From Clostridia bacterium (GTDB lineage Bacteria > Bacillota_A > Clostridia > Christensenellales > CAG-138), in NCBI GenBank assembly GCA_017556125.1, contig JAFZCW010000047.1, forward strand, positions 1 through 36,450: a stretch of 36,450 nt of DNA, read 5' to 3'. Shown here one piece after another: positions 7,914-15,404 of this stretch. Both the position numbers and the translations under genes were made by a program. The notes beneath the pieces are model-generated. The model was not told the origin of the DNA. It made no database searches and saw only the letters and a program-made list of their open reading frames with translations. The first letter of the stretch is position 1. Every line of letters begins with the position of its first letter.

Positions 7914-8645
7914 TTATTCTGCAGCGGCTTCTTCTGCCGGAGCTTCTTCGTCGTTCATCTGCTCGCCCTGATGACCTTCGATCACGGCGTCCGCGATCTT
8001 GCTGGCGATCAGTTTCACCGCACGGATGGCGTCATCGTTGCCGGGGATCGGATAATCAACTTCTTCGGGGTCGCAGTTCGTATCGATGATCGCAACGATC
8101 GGGATATGGAGCGTGCGCGCTTCCGCGATCGCGATATGCTCTTTCCTCGGGTCCACGACGAACAGCGCGCCGGGCAGCTTCTTCATTTCCTTGATGCCGC
8201 CGAGATTCTTCAGCAGTTTCTCATACTCGAGCTTCAGTTTGACGACTTCCTTCTTCGGGAGAAGATCGAACTCGCCGTTCTCCTCCATCGCCTCGATCTT
8301 GCGCATGCGGGCGATACGTTCCTGGATCGTCTTGAAGTTGGTCAGCATTCCGCCGAGCCAGCGCTGGTTGACATAGAACATGTCGCAGCGTTTTGCTTCC
8401 TGTTCGATGGATTCCTGCGCCTGCTTTTTCGTGCCGACAAAAAGAACCGTCTTGTTGTCAGCCGCGAGATCGCGGATAAAGGAATACGCTTCTTCGATTT
8501 TCTTTACGGTTTTAGAAAGATCGATGATGTAGATGCCGTTGCGCTCCGTGAAGATGTACTCTTTCATCTTCGGGTTCCAGCGGCGGGTCTGATGTCCGAA
8601 ATGGACACCTGCTTCCAAGAGCTGTTTCATAGAAATGACAGACAT
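7914..8645 (-). CDS. rpsB: 30S ribosomal protein S2
   Basis: S2 binds the 30S head-body junction and bridges to S1. The 243-residue protein starts [20 protein letters not shown], followed by [20 protein letters not shown]. It contains [38 protein letters not shown] and [20 protein letters not shown], all typical of S2. The C-terminus ends in an acidic Glu/Ala-rich tail, common in the family. GAGGAGG lies 9 bases before the ATG. A structured leader and strong promoter precede it. Confidence 0.98.
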   Translation of the reverse strand: MSVISMKQLLEAGVHFGHQTRRWNPKMKEYIFTERNGIYIIDLSKTVKKIEEAYSFIRDLAADNKTVLFVGTKKQAQESIEQEAKRCDMFYVNQRWLGGMLTNFKTIQERIARMRKIEAMEENGEFDLLPKKEVVKLKLEYEKLLKNLGGIKEMKKLPGALFVVDPRKEHIAIAEARTLHIPIVAIIDTNCDPEEVDYPIPGNDDAIRAVKLIASKIADAVIEGHQGEQMNDEEAPAEEAAAE

Positions 8646-8674
8646 GCTTATTAAACCTCCTCGTTCTAATCTTC

Positions 8675-8730
8675 CCGGTACGTCTTCTTTCAGGGAGACC
8701 TGACGGCACGAGCCCTGAAATCAATACCGG
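8675..8730 (-). promoter_or_regulatory. Structured rpsB leader RNA, possible S2 autoregulatory element
   Basis: Between the promoter and the rpsB ribosome site the minus-strand RNA can form an outer stem CCGGTA/TACCGG (8725-8730 with 8675-8680). This encloses an 8-bp stem TTTCAGGG/CCCTGAAA (8713-8720 with 8688-8695) with a 17-base loop. Ribosomal protein operons are commonly controlled by such leaders, so autoregulation by S2 is plausible. I cannot match it to a named RNA family by eye. Confidence 0.5.
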
Positions 8731-8748
8731 TGCAGTTTGCCAACGCCG

Positions 8749-8777
8749 ATTATATCATCAGCGATTTTCCAATGCAA
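8749..8777 (-). promoter_or_regulatory. Promoter of rpsB-tsf
   Basis: Minus-strand TTGCAT (8772-8777) and perfect TATAAT (8749-8754) with a 17-base spacer. Transcription would begin near 8742, giving a leader of roughly 95 bases before the rpsB start. The AT-rich stretch 8778-8813 before it holds a run of T after the DUF1292 stop, possibly a weak terminator for that gene. Confidence 0.82.
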
Positions 8778-8813
8778 GAAAAAAATAACAGAAAAAACGC
8801 CGAAATTTGCGGA

Positions 8814-9098
8814 TTATTCTTCCGTTTCGTCATCATCGAACTGCGCGTCGAACAGATCGAGGAATTCATCGAAGACTTCGTCCAGAAGAATGGGGTTGTC
8901 AATTGAAACGTACTGTTCCTCGCCGTCTTCCGTCACGATCTGAAGCAGCACGACTTCATCGTCCCCGACGTTTTCGATCTTCTCCATGGGCAGAAGCGCA
9001 GCGTAGCGGTTCCCCTCATAGTCGAAGGTCATGACAAGGTCGAAATCGACCTCTTTTCCGTTTTCATCCACCAGTGTGACGATATTGTTCTCTTCCAT
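8814..9098 (-). CDS. DUF1292 (YrzB-type) small acidic protein
   Basis: A 94-residue, very acidic protein with alternating beta-strand pattern (IVTLVDENGKEVDFDLVMTF, NRYAALLP, EVVLLQIVTEDGEEQYVSI) and an Asp/Glu-rich tail. This fits the DUF1292/YrzB family, found throughout Firmicutes right after ireB and ruvX (yrzL-yrrK-yrzB in Bacillus). It starts 2 bases after the ruvX stop. Molecular function is not established. No membrane segment or catalytic motif is visible. Confidence 0.9.
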   Translation of the reverse strand: MEENNIVTLVDENGKEVDFDLVMTFDYEGNRYAALLPMEKIENVGDDEVVLLQIVTEDGEEQYVSIDNPILLDEVFDEFLDLFDAQFDDDETEE

Positions 9099-9100
9099 GA

Positions 9101-9532
9101 TCAGACATACCTCCGGCTGTCCATATAGCCCTGCAGGATCACCACCGCGGCGATCTTGTCCACGACTTTTTTGCGTTTCTTTCTGCTGACGTCAGCCTCA
9201 AGAAGGATGCGTTCCGCCGTGACGGTCGTCAGTCTCTCGTCATAAAAATCGAATTCGCCGTCCCAGTGCTCAAGCAGCTTCCCGGCAAACGCCTTTACCT
9301 TCTCGGCCTGCGGTCCGTACGTCCCGTTCATATTCCGAGGCATGCCGAACACAAGCCTGACTGGCGCATATTTTTCCGCAACGGAAAGAAGATAGCGGAT
9401 GTCCCTCTCCTCGTCGTCCGTACGGGTATAGGTCTCGACCGGCTGCGCCGTGATGCCTAGAAGATCGCTTACGGCGATTCCGATCCTCCTGTCCCCTACG
9501 TCAAACGCGAGGAAACGCTGAAACTCCGTCAT
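9101..9532 (-). CDS. ruvX: Putative pre-16S rRNA nuclease / Holliday junction resolvase-like YqgF
   Basis: A 143-residue RNase H-fold protein of the YqgF/RuvX family, implicated in 16S rRNA 5'-end maturation. The first strand carries the catalytic Asp (FLAFDVGDRRIGIAVSD, D11). The other typical blocks are VFGMPRNMNGTYGPQAEKV, FYDERLTTVTAERILLEADV, and the last acidic site DKIAAVVILQGYMDS. The ATG overlaps the ireB stop by 4 bases, and DUF1292 follows 2 bases later, the usual Firmicute trio. Confidence 0.95.
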   Translation of the reverse strand: MTEFQRFLAFDVGDRRIGIAVSDLLGITAQPVETYTRTDDEERDIRYLLSVAEKYAPVRLVFGMPRNMNGTYGPQAEKVKAFAGKLLEHWDGEFDFYDERLTTVTAERILLEADVSRKKRKKVVDKIAAVVILQGYMDSRRYV

Positions 9533-9789
9533 CGTTTTTCTCCGTGCTGACGGACGTAATAGCGAAGGAGCTCTTCCAGCAGTTCGTCCCTGTCCATGCG
9601 GGAGATCAGGTATCTGCAGTTGTTGTAGCTTGAAATGTAGGTCGGATCGCCAGACAGAAGATACCCTACGATCTGATTGACGGGATCATATCCTTTTTCA
9701 AGCATAGAGTTGTAAACCATCATGATGATGTCACTGGCAGTCCGGTTATCCTTGGACGGATTGAACTGCTGCGTTTCGTCTCTGTACAT
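9529..9789 (-). CDS. ireB: IreB family regulatory phosphoprotein (DUF965)
   Basis: An 86-residue protein with the hallmark segment MLEKGYDPVNQIVGYLLSGD, followed by PTYISSYNNCRYLISRMDRD and ELLEELLRYYV. In Enterococcus IreB is phosphorylated by the PASTA kinase IreK and affects cephalosporin resistance. The start at 9789 is chosen because AAGGAGG lies 8 bases before this ATG. The frame is open up to 9846, but that part lies within the yajC terminator. N-terminal Thr residues (RDETQQF) are candidates for phosphorylation; this is inferred from the family. No promoter is obvious. Confidence 0.93.
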   Translation of the reverse strand: MYRDETQQFNPSKDNRTASDIIMMVYNSMLEKGYDPVNQIVGYLLSGDPTYISSYNNCRYLISRMDRDELLEELLRYYVRQHGEKR

Positions 9790-9831
9790 TCGAACGGCCT
9801 CCTTCCCTGTTTGTTCGGAAAATGAAAATGA

Positions 9832-9855
9832 CTCGATGCAAATCAATGCATCGAG
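9832..9855 (-). terminator. Terminator-like hairpin after yajC
   Basis: A perfect 9-bp stem (CTCGATGCA with TGCATCGAG, 6-base loop) starts 23 bases after the yajC stop. The minus-strand sequence after it, CATTTTCATTTTCC, is T-rich but interrupted, so termination may be partial and ireB could receive read-through transcription. Confidence 0.65.
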
Positions 9856-9877
9856 CCTGTTTTACAAGCGGATGCAG

Positions 9878-10210
9878 TTATTTGGATTCTTTCACGCCGT
9901 CTTCCAGCGTATTCTCCACGCCGGTATCCTCAACCTGAGAAATAGCACCCCGGGCGAAAACCAGTTTGACCTTGTCCGGTCCGACAGCGAGAACAACGAC
10001 TTCGTCCTTGATAGAGCTGATGGTTCCATAGATGCCGCCGATCGTTCTGACACGGTCGCCGGGTTTCAGGGAATCCAGCATCTGACGGATTTTTTTATCT
10101 TTTCTTCTCTGCGGGATGATCATAATGGCGAACATCGCCACGAGAGCAAGAATCAAAATTCCATATGAACCGAAGAAAGATCCTGCGCCATTTGCAACTG
10201 AAGCACTCAT
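9878..10210 (-). CDS. yajC: Preprotein translocase subunit YajC
   Basis: A 110-residue protein with one N-terminal membrane helix (about 15-34, YGILILALVAMFAIMIIP) followed by the family signature PQRRKDKKIRQMLDSLKPGD and RVRTIGGIYGTISSIKDEVV. YajC accompanies SecDF in the Sec machinery. Here it is transcribed alone from its own promoter; secDF is not in the window. The C-terminal tail is acidic. Confidence 0.95.
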   Translation of the reverse strand: MSASVANGAGSFFGSYGILILALVAMFAIMIIPQRRKDKKIRQMLDSLKPGDRVRTIGGIYGTISSIKDEVVVLAVGPDKVKLVFARGAISQVEDTGVENTLEDGVKESK

Positions 10211-10245
10211 GTATTCGTACCCTTCCTTACGTAAGATATATTGTC

Positions 10246-10274
10246 ATTGTAAAGGTTTCAGTATTTAACGTCAA
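10246..10274 (-). promoter_or_regulatory. Promoter of yajC
   Basis: Minus-strand TTGACG (10269-10274) and TACAAT (10246-10251) with exactly 17 bases between them. Transcription would start about 30 bases upstream of the yajC ATG; GGAAGGG lies before the start codon. Confidence 0.8.
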
Positions 10275-10276
10275 GT

Positions 10277-10306
10277 AAAAACACGGACGGCAGGACAGTC
10301 TGCCCG
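10277..10306 (-). terminator. Weak terminator candidate after the cysteine desulfurase gene
   Basis: Minus-strand GGCAG/CTGCC (5 bp, 6-base loop) is followed after eight bases by TTTTT. The stem is short and the T-run is displaced, so this is only a candidate; the T-run directly precedes the yajC -35 box. Confidence 0.3.
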
Positions 10307-10336
10307 GCATACAGTGTCAAAGATGAAACGAACACG

Positions 10337-11488
10337 TCAGATTGCAGCCTGTCTGACGAGAGGCGGAAGAACCTCGCAAACGCGGTCGATCTCCTCCGCG
10401 GTCGTAAACTCGGACAGGGAGAAACGGACCGAACTGTAAGCATCCTGACGGCTCAGCCCCATCGCGAGAAGCACATGCGAGGGTTCGGGGGAGCCCGCCG
10501 CGCACGCAGCGCCCGCCGACACGGCGATGCCGTTCATGTCCAGAAGGAGCAGCAGCGCTTTTCCGTCGACATCCCGGACCGTTACGTTGAGGATGTTGGG
10601 CAGGCTCTGCGCAAGATCCGTATTGAACGACGCACAGGAAACGGTTCCGGATATCGCATCCGCAAGCCTGTTCCGCAGGGACCTTACTCTGTCCATATGA
10701 TCCGAAAGACCGGCGCAGGCGCATTCCGCAGCCTTGCCGAATCCCGTCAGAGCAGGAACATTTTCCGTCCCGGGTCTCAAACCTTTCTCCTGCATTCCGC
10801 CGAACATCAGCGGCCGGATCCTTGTCGTATCGGAGCAGTACAGCGCTCCTGCGCCTTTCGGTCCGTGGATCTTATGGGAAGAAACGGAAATGAGATCCGC
10901 ATGAAACTCGTCCGCGCCAAGCGGGACGTGTCCGAAAGCCTGCACGGCGTCGGTATGGAACAGAACGCCGCGGTCCCGGCAGACCTTCCCGATCTCCGGG
11001 GCGGGCATCAGGTTTCCCGTCTCATTGTTTGCCGTCATCACCGTCACAAGGCCGGTATCGTGCGAGATCATTCTGAGCACGTCATCCGGATCGACTCTCC
11101 CGAAGCGGTCCGTTCTGACAAATCTCAACGTGATAAGCCCCTGAGTCTCTAAAGCGTTCAGCGTGTTCAGCACGGCATGGTGTTCCGTCCGGGCGGAAAT
11201 CACCTCCGGAGTGTTTCCCGTGCGCTGACGGTACGATAGCACCACGCTATGGATGGCGAGATTGTCGCTTTCCGTTCCGCCACCCGTGAAAAGAATATTC
11301 CCGGGACTGCACCGAAGCGCGTCCGCAAGACGGGTCCTTGCCGTATCGACATAATGTCGCGCGGCACGAGAAAAAGAGTGCACGCCGGAAGGATTCCCGT
11401 AATCCTGCATCAGGACGGGCATCATTTCGGCAAGCACTTCATCCCTTACCTTTGTCGTGGCGGCATTGTCCAGATAGACGGGACGCAT
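10337..11488 (-). CDS. Cysteine desulfurase, NifS/IscS-like
   Basis: A PLP enzyme that takes sulfur from cysteine as an enzyme-bound persulfide for Fe-S clusters or tRNA thiolation. The 383-residue protein starts VYLDNAATTKVRDEVL. It has GGTESDNLAI, H103 in ARTEHHAVL, NNETGN, D180 in HTDAVQAFG, the PLP lysine K206 in SSHKIHGPKG, and the catalytic Cys in SAGAACAAGSPEPSHVL (around 325). No IscU, ThiI or MnmA gene is adjacent, so the sulfur acceptor is unknown. It follows trxA by 16 bases, giving a sulfur/thiol theme with trxA and the RseC-like gene. Confidence 0.93.
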   Translation of the reverse strand: MRPVYLDNAATTKVRDEVLAEMMPVLMQDYGNPSGVHSFSRAARHYVDTARTRLADALRCSPGNILFTGGGTESDNLAIHSVVLSYRQRTGNTPEVISARTEHHAVLNTLNALETQGLITLRFVRTDRFGRVDPDDVLRMISHDTGLVTVMTANNETGNLMPAPEIGKVCRDRGVLFHTDAVQAFGHVPLGADEFHADLISVSSHKIHGPKGAGALYCSDTTRIRPLMFGGMQEKGLRPGTENVPALTGFGKAAECACAGLSDHMDRVRSLRNRLADAISGTVSCASFNTDLAQSLPNILNVTVRDVDGKALLLLLDMNGIAVSAGAACAAGSPEPSHVLLAMGLSRQDAYSSVRFSLSEFTTAEEIDRVCEVLPPLVRQAAI

Positions 11489-11504
11489 GGCGGCTGTCTT
11501 TCCG

Positions 11505-11825
11505 TCAGCTGTTCCGTCTGATCATCTGGACGATCCTGTCCTTCGGTACAGCGCCGATGATCTTATCCGCGACCTCACCGTTCTTAAAAAGAACGAACGC
11601 AGGAATGGAGGATACTCTGTATGACATGGCAAGAAGCGTGTTCTCGTCCACGTCCACTTTCGCGAACGTGACAGAATCTCCCATCTCTTCCGCGATCTCG
11701 TCAATGACCGGCGCCATCATCCTGCACGGTCCGCACCAGGTTGCCCAGAAATCCACCAGGACAAGCCCTTCTTTTTTGACTGCCGCGTCAAAAGTCTCAG
11801 AGGTCAGTTCCAGAATCTTACTCAT
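11505..11825 (-). CDS. trxA: Thioredoxin
   Basis: A 106-residue classical thioredoxin with the active site W30-C31-G-P-C34 in VDFWATWCGPCRMMAP, the cis-proline in SSIPAFVLF, and a C-terminal glycine segment (IIGAVPKDRI). It reduces protein disulfides in the cytoplasm, fed by thioredoxin reductase, which is not in the window. Its start overlaps the end of the RseC-like gene by 8 bases, so the two are likely co-translated. Confidence 0.96.
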   Translation of the reverse strand: MSKILELTSETFDAAVKKEGLVLVDFWATWCGPCRMMAPVIDEIAEEMGDSVTFAKVDVDENTLLAMSYRVSSIPAFVLFKNGEVADKIIGAVPKDRIVQMIRRNS

Positions 11826-12243
11826 GATCTTCTTCCTTTCGTTCCATAATTTCAGTCATCACAGGCTCAAAGCGGTCGGTACGCCCAACCTTCTTCTCCA
11901 CGGCGCGAAGCACGAAAAACGATACGGCGCAGAAGAGAATGCCGAGAAAGATCCCGGTCAGCTCCGAAAACTGAACGCCGATCAGGACGCCTGCGAGAAA
12001 AAGCGCGAGCGGTATCACATAAGCAAGGACGCTGGCAGTAACCAGCGACCTTCCGGACATCGATACGCGCACCAAATCGCCGACCTTTGCCCCAAGGCGG
12101 TTCTGAAGCTCGATCTTCATCATATCCCGCCCTGAAGCTTCGCAGGCGCCGCAGTGATCACACATCGTACCGCGTCTGAACTGTATGACGGCGTTCCCGT
12201 TGTTCAGGGATACGACCGTTCCCACATGGTCGTTGTTACTCAT
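11818..12243 (-). CDS. SoxR-reducing / RseC-MucC family membrane protein
   Basis: A 141-residue protein with an N-terminal beta-rich domain carrying three close cysteines (C28, C31, C34 in MCDHCGACEASG). Then comes a basic-hydrophobic domain (GDLVRVSM) and two membrane helices at about 67-88 and 93-112, ending in a charged tail. This is the RseC/MucC layout; in E. coli RseC and the Rsx complex help reduce SoxR. In Clostridia, relatives often sit near Rnf genes, but none is seen here. It overlaps aspS upstream by 8 bases and trxA downstream by 8 bases. Function in this organism is inferred as membrane-linked redox or Fe-S reduction. Confidence 0.85.
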   Translation of the reverse strand: MSNNDHVGTVVSLNNGNAVIQFRRGTMCDHCGACEASGRDMMKIELQNRLGAKVGDLVRVSMSGRSLVTASVLAYVIPLALFLAGVLIGVQFSELTGIFLGILFCAVSFFVLRAVEKKVGRTDRFEPVMTEIMERKEEDHE

Positions 12244-14023
12244 CCGTGCAGGCGATATGCAGTTCCTTCAGCTGCTTGGCGTCTACGGTATCCGGAGCGC
12301 CGGTCAGCGGGCAGGAAGCGTTCTGTACTTTCGGGAATGCGATCACGTCGCGGATGCTGTCCGTTCCGAGGATCAGCATTGCCAGCCTGTCGAGCCCGTA
12401 AGCCATGCCTCCGTGCGGCGGAGCACCGTATTTGAACGCATTGAGCAGGAATCCGAAACGAGCCTGCGCCTGCTCTTCCGTAAAACCAAGCGCCTTGAAC
12501 ATCCGTTTCTGCAGATCCTGAGAATGGATCCTGATGGATCCGCCGCCAAGCTCGACGCCGTTCAGAACGATGTCATACGCTTTTGCGCGCACCTCACCGG
12601 GCTGCGATTCAAGCTTGTCCAGATCTTCGTCTTTCGGACTGGTGAACGGATGATGCATCGCAACGTATCTTCCTTCCTCCTCGCTGTACTCAAGGAGCGG
12701 GAAATCGGTCACCCAGAGCAGGTTGTACTGACCGGGACGGATCAGACCGAGCTTCTGTGCAAGATGACAGCGGAGCGCACCGAGCGCAGCCTTCACGACG
12801 CTGACCTTGTCCGCGACGATGAACGCGATATCGTGCTTTTCGATGCCCGCCTTATCGAGAACGGACCGGAGTTGGGACTCCGTCATATGCTTCAGCGCCG
12901 GGGAATGGATGCCGTCGTCCTTGCTGCTGATCCACAGCAGCCCTTTCGCGTTATAGCCTTTCACGTATTCCGTCAGCGCGTCGATGTCCTTTCTTGACAG
13001 GGTATCCGCCGCACCTTTGGCAACGATGCATTCGATCGACCCCTTCGACTCGATCACGTTCCGGAAAACGGTGAACTCAGAATCTTTGAGAAGACCGGTG
13101 ATGTCGCACAGTTCCATTCCGAACCGGGTATCCGGCTTATCGGAACCGTATCTAGCCATCGCTTCCGAATACGGAAGTCTCGGGAGCGGCAGCTGTACGT
13201 CATAATCCAGTGTCTCCTTGAACAGTCTCTTGAGAAACCGCTCGTTGACCTCCATGACGTCGTCCTCCTCGACGAAAGACATCTCAAGGTCGATCTGCGT
13301 GAAGTCGGGCTGCCGGTCCGCGCGAAGGTCCTCATCGCGGAAACATCTCGCGATCTGCATATACCGGTCAAATCCGGAGAGCATCAGCAGCTGCTTGAAC
13401 AGCTGCGGGCTCTGCGGAAGCGCGTAGAAAGCTCCCGGATGCACACGGCTCGGAACGAGATAATCGCGGGCGCCTTCGGGGGTGCTCTTTGTCAGAATCG
13501 GGGTCTCGATCTCGAGAAAACCGTTCTCCGCGAAATAGTTCCGCGCAATATGCGCGATCCTGTGGCGCATGATGAAATTTCTCTGCATAACGGGACGTCT
13601 GAGATCCAGATAGCGGTATTTGAGGCGGAGCGCTTCGTTCGCGTTGCAGTCGTCTTCGATCTCGAAAGGCGTGGTCTCGCTCGCGCTCAGCATTTTGAAT
13701 TCCCTGACCAGGATCTCGATCTCACCGGTCTTCATGTTCGGGTTGACCATGTTGCCCGTGCGTTCGGAAACGATGCCCTTCACTGCGAGCACGTATTCCG
13801 TCCTGAAGGAGCCCGCTTTTTCATAGTCCGCTTCAGAAAGCGCGTTCTTGTCAAACACGATCTGAATCAGTCCGCTGCGGTCACGCAGCTGAATAAAGAT
13901 CAGGGAGCCCAGATTTCTGGTCACATTCACCCAGCCCATCAGAACGACTTCCTGCCCGGCATTTTCCTTTGAAAGCTCCGTGCAGTAGCAGGTTCTCTTC
14001 CAACCGTTCAATAGTTCACTCAT
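12236..14023 (-). CDS. aspS: Aspartate--tRNA ligase
   Basis: A 595-residue class IIb synthetase of the bacterial type. It has an N-terminal OB anticodon-binding domain (VVLMGWVNVTRNLGSLIFIQ; LRDRSGLIQIVFD), then motif 1, motif 2 at 228-243 (FRDEDLRADRQPDFTQ), the bacterial GAD insertion (about 290-420), and motif 3 near 543 (GLDRLAMLILG). The product charges tRNA-Asp; whether it also accepts tRNA-Asn cannot be told from this alone. The ATG overlaps the hisS stop by 4 bases. Confidence 0.97.
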   Translation of the reverse strand: MSELLNGWKRTCYCTELSKENAGQEVVLMGWVNVTRNLGSLIFIQLRDRSGLIQIVFDKNALSEADYEKAGSFRTEYVLAVKGIVSERTGNMVNPNMKTGEIEILVREFKMLSASETTPFEIEDDCNANEALRLKYRYLDLRRPVMQRNFIMRHRIAHIARNYFAENGFLEIETPILTKSTPEGARDYLVPSRVHPGAFYALPQSPQLFKQLLMLSGFDRYMQIARCFRDEDLRADRQPDFTQIDLEMSFVEEDDVMEVNERFLKRLFKETLDYDVQLPLPRLPYSEAMARYGSDKPDTRFGMELCDITGLLKDSEFTVFRNVIESKGSIECIVAKGAADTLSRKDIDALTEYVKGYNAKGLLWISSKDDGIHSPALKHMTESQLRSVLDKAGIEKHDIAFIVADKVSVVKAALGALRCHLAQKLGLIRPGQYNLLWVTDFPLLEYSEEEGRYVAMHHPFTSPKDEDLDKLESQPGEVRAKAYDIVLNGVELGGGSIRIHSQDLQKRMFKALGFTEEQAQARFGFLLNAFKYGAPPHGGMAYGLDRLAMLILGTDSIRDVIAFPKVQNASCPLTGAPDTVDAKQLKELHIACTDE

Positions 14024-15333
14024 TTTTCCTTTTCTCCATTCAAAATAAAGCTTGCGATGCTTTCGGCATCCAGGCTGATTTCCGTTTCTTCGCCCGAACG
14101 CATGTTCTTGATTCGCGCGTTTCCGGACGCAAGCTCGTCATCTCCGACAACGATGATATAGACGGCCTTGACTCTGTCCGCGTATTTCATCTGAGCCTTC
14201 AGGCTGCGGCCCACATGGTCAATATCGGCTTTGAGTCCCTTCGCTCTCAGTTCCCAGCAAAGTTCGAACACCCTGTCCTTTGATACGGTACCGGCGGACG
14301 CGATATAGAGATCGTAAAGCGGAGCAGAAGGAATCTCCGTCCCCGTTTCCTCCATCAGCATCAGAAGCCTTTCCATTCCGAGCCCGAACCCGATGCCCGC
14401 GCAGTCGGGGCCGCCGAGCTGACGGACAAGATCGTCATACCTTCCGCCTCCGCAGATTGCGATCTGCGGCGTCATATCCTCCGATACGACCTCAAAGACC
14501 GTTTTCGTGTAATAATCCAGCCCGCGGACCAGTTTCGGATCCAGTTCATACGAAACACCCATCAGGTCAAGGTAATGTCTGAGCGTTTCAAAATGCGTCC
14601 TGCAGGAATCGCAGAGGAAATCCGTAATGACAGGGGTATCTGTCAGGAGTGCCTGACATGAAGGAACCTTGCAGTCAAGGATCCGGAGAGGATTCGTTTC
14701 GAATCTGCTCCTGCAGGTCTCGCAGAGCCCGTCATACCTTTCCGCCAGATACGCGTGCAGCGCTTTGTGATACGCCGGCCTGCAGTGCGGGCATCCGATA
14801 CTGTTCAGCTTGACCTTCAGATTTCTGATGCCGATTGCGGACAGGAATTCAAGCACCAGTGAAATGCACTCCGCGTCCGCGGTGGGTTCCGGCGCGCCGA
14901 AAAACTCGACGCCGAACTGATGGTGCTCGCGCAGTCTTCCCGCCTGCGGCCGCTCGTAACGGAAAACGGGACTGTTCAGATAATAGATCTTCGTCGGCTG
15001 AAGTTCGCTGCAGAGACTGTGCTCGACGAACATCCGCACGATTCCAGCCGTTCCTTCCGGCTTCAGCGTGATGGATCTGCCGCCCTTGTCCTCGAACGTG
15101 TACATCTCTTTCTGAACGATATCCGTCGTGTCCCCCACGCCTCTCAGGAAAAGCTCGGTATGCTCGATAACGGGCGTACGGGCTTCCTGGATCCCGTATT
15201 TGGCGGCCAGCTTCCGGATCATGCTCTCAAGATACTGCCATCTGTAACTTTCGGAGGGCAGCACGTCTTTTGTTCCCTTTGGCGCTCTGTAATTCACGGA
15301 TTCCATCCTTTCCAGCGGATTAGCCTGTTTCAT
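14020..15333 (-). CDS. hisS: Histidine--tRNA ligase
   Basis: A 437-residue class IIa synthetase. Seen motifs: the N-terminal APKGTKDVLP, motif 2 with VFRYERPQAGRLREHHQFG, the histidine-specific LVRGLDYYTKTVFEV, GGGRYDDLVRQLGG, and FGLGMERLL as motif 3, followed by the C-terminal anticodon domain. Two Met codons (1 and 10) could start translation, and neither has a normal ribosome site; the first is kept because the promoter sits correctly for it. No T-box element is present. First gene of hisS-aspS-rseC-trxA-cysteine desulfurase. Confidence 0.96.
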   Translation of the reverse strand: MKQANPLERMESVNYRAPKGTKDVLPSESYRWQYLESMIRKLAAKYGIQEARTPVIEHTELFLRGVGDTTDIVQKEMYTFEDKGGRSITLKPEGTAGIVRMFVEHSLCSELQPTKIYYLNSPVFRYERPQAGRLREHHQFGVEFFGAPEPTADAECISLVLEFLSAIGIRNLKVKLNSIGCPHCRPAYHKALHAYLAERYDGLCETCRSRFETNPLRILDCKVPSCQALLTDTPVITDFLCDSCRTHFETLRHYLDLMGVSYELDPKLVRGLDYYTKTVFEVVSEDMTPQIAICGGGRYDDLVRQLGGPDCAGIGFGLGMERLLMLMEETGTEIPSAPLYDLYIASAGTVSKDRVFELCWELRAKGLKADIDHVGRSLKAQMKYADRVKAVYIIVVGDDELASGNARIKNMRSGEETEISLDAESIASFILNGEKEK

Positions 15334-15360
15334 GCCTGTAACACCGACAATTAACAGGCT
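15322..15360 (-). promoter_or_regulatory. hisS leader with two mutually exclusive helices around the start codon
   Basis: On the minus strand, leader segment AGCCTGTT (15353-15360) can pair with ACAGGC directly before the ATG (15334-15339, 6 bp). It can also pair with AACAGGCT in codons 2-4 (15322-15329, a perfect 8 bp). The two pairings exclude each other and flank the start codon differently. The complementarity is read directly; a regulatory role is inferred. Confidence 0.4.
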
Positions 15361-15375
15361 CTTTTCGAATTATTA

Positions 15376-15404
15376 ATTATACTTTCAATCGGGCCGTGCG
15401 TCAA
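15376..15404 (-). promoter_or_regulatory. Promoter of the hisS operon
   Basis: Minus-strand TTGACG (15399-15404) and perfect TATAAT (15376-15381), 17 bases apart. The -35 box overlaps the hemZ stop codon, so hisS has its own promoter even though hemZ is only about 70 bases upstream. Confidence 0.85.

Noticed and set aside
15334..15400. A T-box riboswitch for hisS
   Set aside because: The leader is only about 40 bases and has neither the T-box consensus nor a specifier stem.
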